The notes under the pieces are model-generated. The model saw only the letters and a program-made list of their open reading frames with translations, made no database searches and was not told the origin of the DNA. Shown here piece after piece: positions 59,081 to 64,000 of a DNA stretch of 64,000 nucleotides (positions are counted from its first letter, which is position 1; every line of letters starts with the position of its first letter). The DNA comes from Bimuria novae-zelandiae CBS 107.79 (Eukaryota; Ascomycota; Dothideomycetes; Pleosporales; Didymosphaeriaceae), in the NCBI GenBank assembly GCA_010015655.1, contig ML976661.1, positions 1,355,357 to 1,419,356 on the forward strand, in the 5' to 3' direction. Made by a program: the position numbers and the translations under genes.

Positions 59081-59730
59081 ATGGCCGACCGCGAGCAGCC
59101 CTACGACCCGTACATTCCCGGCAACCAAGACCAGAGCGGGAACCACCGCACCGCGGCTCTCCAAGCGGTACGTCTTTTCCGTGTTTTTTTTCTCGATGCG
59201 CATGGGCGTATCTTTGACTGTCGAGCGATGCGGAGGTCCGGCGATAGGCAACTCGAGCTCGAGCTCGAGCTCAGGCTGCTAACAGCCGGCGCACGCAGCG
59301 CCAGTATTGGATGCTTCGCCGTGTGCGCTGGTATCCTAAGCCATTTTTCCATCGCACAACCCCGCAAGAGCCTGCAGCTACCCCTTGCCGGCAACGAACA
59401 AGAGCGCTGACATCATTTGGCAATAGGAGATCGACAGCACCGTCGGTATCATGCGCGACAACATCAACAAAGTCTCAGAACGAGGCGCGCGCCTGGACTC
59501 ACTGCAAGACAAGACCGACAATCTCGCTACGTCCGCCCAGGGCTTCCGAAGGGGCGCCAACCGCGTGCGCAAGCAGATGTGGTGGAAGGACATGAAGATG
59601 CGCATGTGCCTCATCGTGGGCATCATCATCTTGCTCGTTGTCATCATCGTACCATCCGGTAAGACTCGTACGCATGACCTGATGAAATACATGGCTGACT
59701 GTCATAGTCGTCGTTGGCGGCAAAAACTAA
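59081..59730 (+). CDS. Synaptobrevin-like v-SNARE (Snc1/2 type)
   Basis: Three exons: 59081-59167, 59427-59658, 59708-59730; introns 259 bp (GTACGT to AATAG) and 49 bp (GTAAGA to CATAG). Product 113 residues. After a variable N-terminus ([12 protein letters not shown]) the R-SNARE motif runs from [13 protein letters not shown] through [16 protein letters not shown] to [14 protein letters not shown], with the zero-layer arginine at about R48. WWKDMKMRM precedes the single C-terminal membrane anchor ([16 protein letters not shown]) and a short tail VVVGGKN. Snc-type SNAREs mark secretory vesicles for fusion with the plasma membrane and recycle by endocytosis. The first intron falls right before the SNARE motif. 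Intact. Confidence 0.92.
59251..59272. repeat. Short GAGCTC-type repeat in SNARE intron 1
   Basis: About three and a half tandem copies of CGAGCT within the first intron. It is self-complementary, so it can form a hairpin. No known role. Confidence 0.7.
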
Positions 59731-60225
59731 ATACACATATCCCTACCCAATTAATAATATGAGGAGGAGAGAGCAGGGACACGCGGGTAATGTCGACAGG
59801 ACCAGGCTTGCGCTGGCGGTCGACGACGACATTAGGTTTGTAAGTTTACGGTTCTGGCGAATTGGGAGCGACGGGACGGCTTCTTTTCTTGTTTTTCTCT
59901 GCATGCGAACGATCAGCCTGCAACGGAATACAAGCTCTATCCTTCTTCAGGACACCTCTGTTCCACGATACCTGAGGAGGAGTTCTGAGCATGGCTGCTA
60001 GATGATATCAATGGAGCTTCAACTGGTTTTTCATCGACCCATCGACATATGCCTCGGTCCAGAAGTCTGAGATGTGCTGTCATTATGCGGCTGATTACCC
60101 TGTCTATATACCGGCTGAATACATTGTGAATACGAGACACTGCCTGTGAGTGAAGACTGCTACAATCAGATGCTCCACATATTTATGGTAGCTCCATGCG
60201 CGAACACGTTAGTGGGGTATGACCC

Positions 60226-60231
60226 TGACTC
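60226..60231 (+). promoter_or_regulatory. Candidate CPC1/Gcn4 site TGACTC
   Basis: TGACTC core, 380 bp upstream of the ATG at 60611. CPC1/Gcn4-type bZIP factors activate amino-acid biosynthesis genes through this core. A six-base match can occur by chance; the second copy nearby adds weight. Confidence 0.45.
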
Positions 60232-60318
60232 TATGCTACACCTTTTGAAAGCGATTAGAGTTGCACATGCATGCCTGCTCCGTAATTCTCAAGGCGAAAA
60301 GCAGAGTAGTGAATACAA

Positions 60319-60324
60319 GAGTCA
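60319..60324 (-). promoter_or_regulatory. Second candidate CPC1/Gcn4 site (inverted)
   Basis: GAGTCA on the plus strand, that is TGACTC on the minus strand, about 290 bp upstream of the ATG. Confidence 0.45.
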
Positions 60325-60373
60325 GGCCATGGACCTGCACTATGATGTCGCATGTCGCATGCACCCTTTATGA

Positions 60374-63347
<2,974 letters not shown>

Positions 63348-64000
63348 TCAGAGCGACATAGCCCGCGGTGTAATAAGGGACGTAGAACGTGCTTTTTGAT
63401 GCTCTAGGAACGCACAGGGTCGATAAAAAAGGTCTCATTGGCGCCATGGCCTAGACAGGATGCGTGTGTGTTTGGTCACTTGTATATATCAGTTTGCACA
63501 ATCGGCTTCGCTTGTGTAGTGTTGTATGGTCTAGCTTTAGGGCGTTATTTTACTGAGCGAATCAAAGGTCGTCATATGCTTCTAGGGACGCCCCATCTTC
63601 GATGTTCCGAGGGAGGTGGGCGACGTGTGGCTCTTTCCTCCTCCTTTACCAGTGCCTTCCCTTTCACTTGCACAGAGGGTTTAGTGCGCGTCGTATGCAC
63701 TTTCTGCGATGGTACTGATCTTACTCGCACAGCTCTGGACCTCATGCAACTGTTCTTCTCGTTTTTCCACTCTACACCTGACGCGTGTGAGACGGGCTCT
63801 GAGAGTACGCTTGCAGGCGGCTTCTTCTGCACTGTTGTTATAGCTAGTGAGTCACTACAGGCTCCCCCGCGCGACTGTCGAAATGGCAGCTTCCCCTTCC
63901 GCGATTCTCCTCGGCTTCTCTTATAATAGGGACACACGCCGTTGCGGTGACCTCAGGAGCAGCTCTCTCAGTTGACATGCCGCCTTCACTTTTATCCCGC
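63348..64000. other. 3' region of the arginine gene and right window edge
   Basis: About 650 bp. Overlapping open frames on both strands (63,438-63,926 plus; 63,572-63,937 minus) have no recognisable domain and are not called. The first 150 bp are presumably 3' untranslated sequence. Confidence 0.45.

Noticed and set aside
63438..63926. Plus open frame of 162 codons and its antisense partner
   Set aside because: Overlapping frames on both strands in a probable 3' flank with no domain and no splice signals.

Overview
The window is a chromosome segment of a filamentous ascomycete, most likely a dothideomycete-type member of Pezizomycotina. The evidence is short (44-130 bp) GT-AG introns with CTAAC or CTGAC branch sites, a fused ARG5,6-type mitochondrial gene, a DFG5-type GPI-anchored mannosidase, a Snc-type v-SNARE, and very strong repeat-induced point mutation (RIP: CpA to TpA on both strands) in every large repeat. 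I cannot name the species.

The window has two compartments. Positions 1 to about 43,740 are AT-rich, RIP-degraded and made only of nested retroelements. The oldest identified resident is a plus-strand chromodomain Ty3/gypsy element (called G here). Its gag lies at 3,120-4,575 and its pol is scattered over 21,572-37,303. It has been split by: gypsy element Z (1-3,119, minus, running off the window); a composite minus-strand gypsy element X/Y (4,576-21,566; 444-bp LTRs; TSD CTAGA); copia 2 (22,706-27,937; TSD AAGAG); copia 4 (28,207-34,092; TSD TAAAA); and copia 3 (37,510-42,635; TSD ATCTT), which sits in G's own 3' LTR. Copia 1 (15,917-21,313; TSD ATAAA) sits inside the 5' LTR of X/Y, and two solo LTRs (11,191-11,390 and 15,102-15,529) lie inside X. 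The boundaries come from matched LTR lengths and target-site duplications, and G reads on across its insertions. A pogo/Fot1-like transposase remnant follows at about 42,830-43,690.

From about 43,740 the base composition becomes gene-like. First come a broken ankyrin-repeat gene (minus, 44,820-45,704) and a lightly RIPped Tad-like LINE (plus, about 45,800-51,540) with two overlapping ORFs. Next is a tandem set of three diverged minus-strand paralogs of an unrecognised two-exon family (51,995-55,815), two of them carrying stop codons. Then come the housekeeping genes: DFG5/DCW1-like GH76 mannosidase (minus, 56,399-57,882), a synaptobrevin/Snc-like SNARE (plus, 59,081-59,730) and the arginine-biosynthesis polyprotein (plus, 60,611-63,347).

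The housekeeping genes are independent functions (cell wall, exocytosis, arginine synthesis), not a cluster. The repeat half and the broken genes beside it share one mutational signature: CAA/CAG to TAA/TAG stops and Cys/Asp codons lost by G-to-A. This suggests RIP acting on the repeats and probably leaking into nearby sequence. The most noteworthy items are the decipherable nest, the X/Y element that carries two gag-pol sets between one pair of LTRs, two copia insertions about 14 bp apart in homologous LTRs, and the tandem paralog family.
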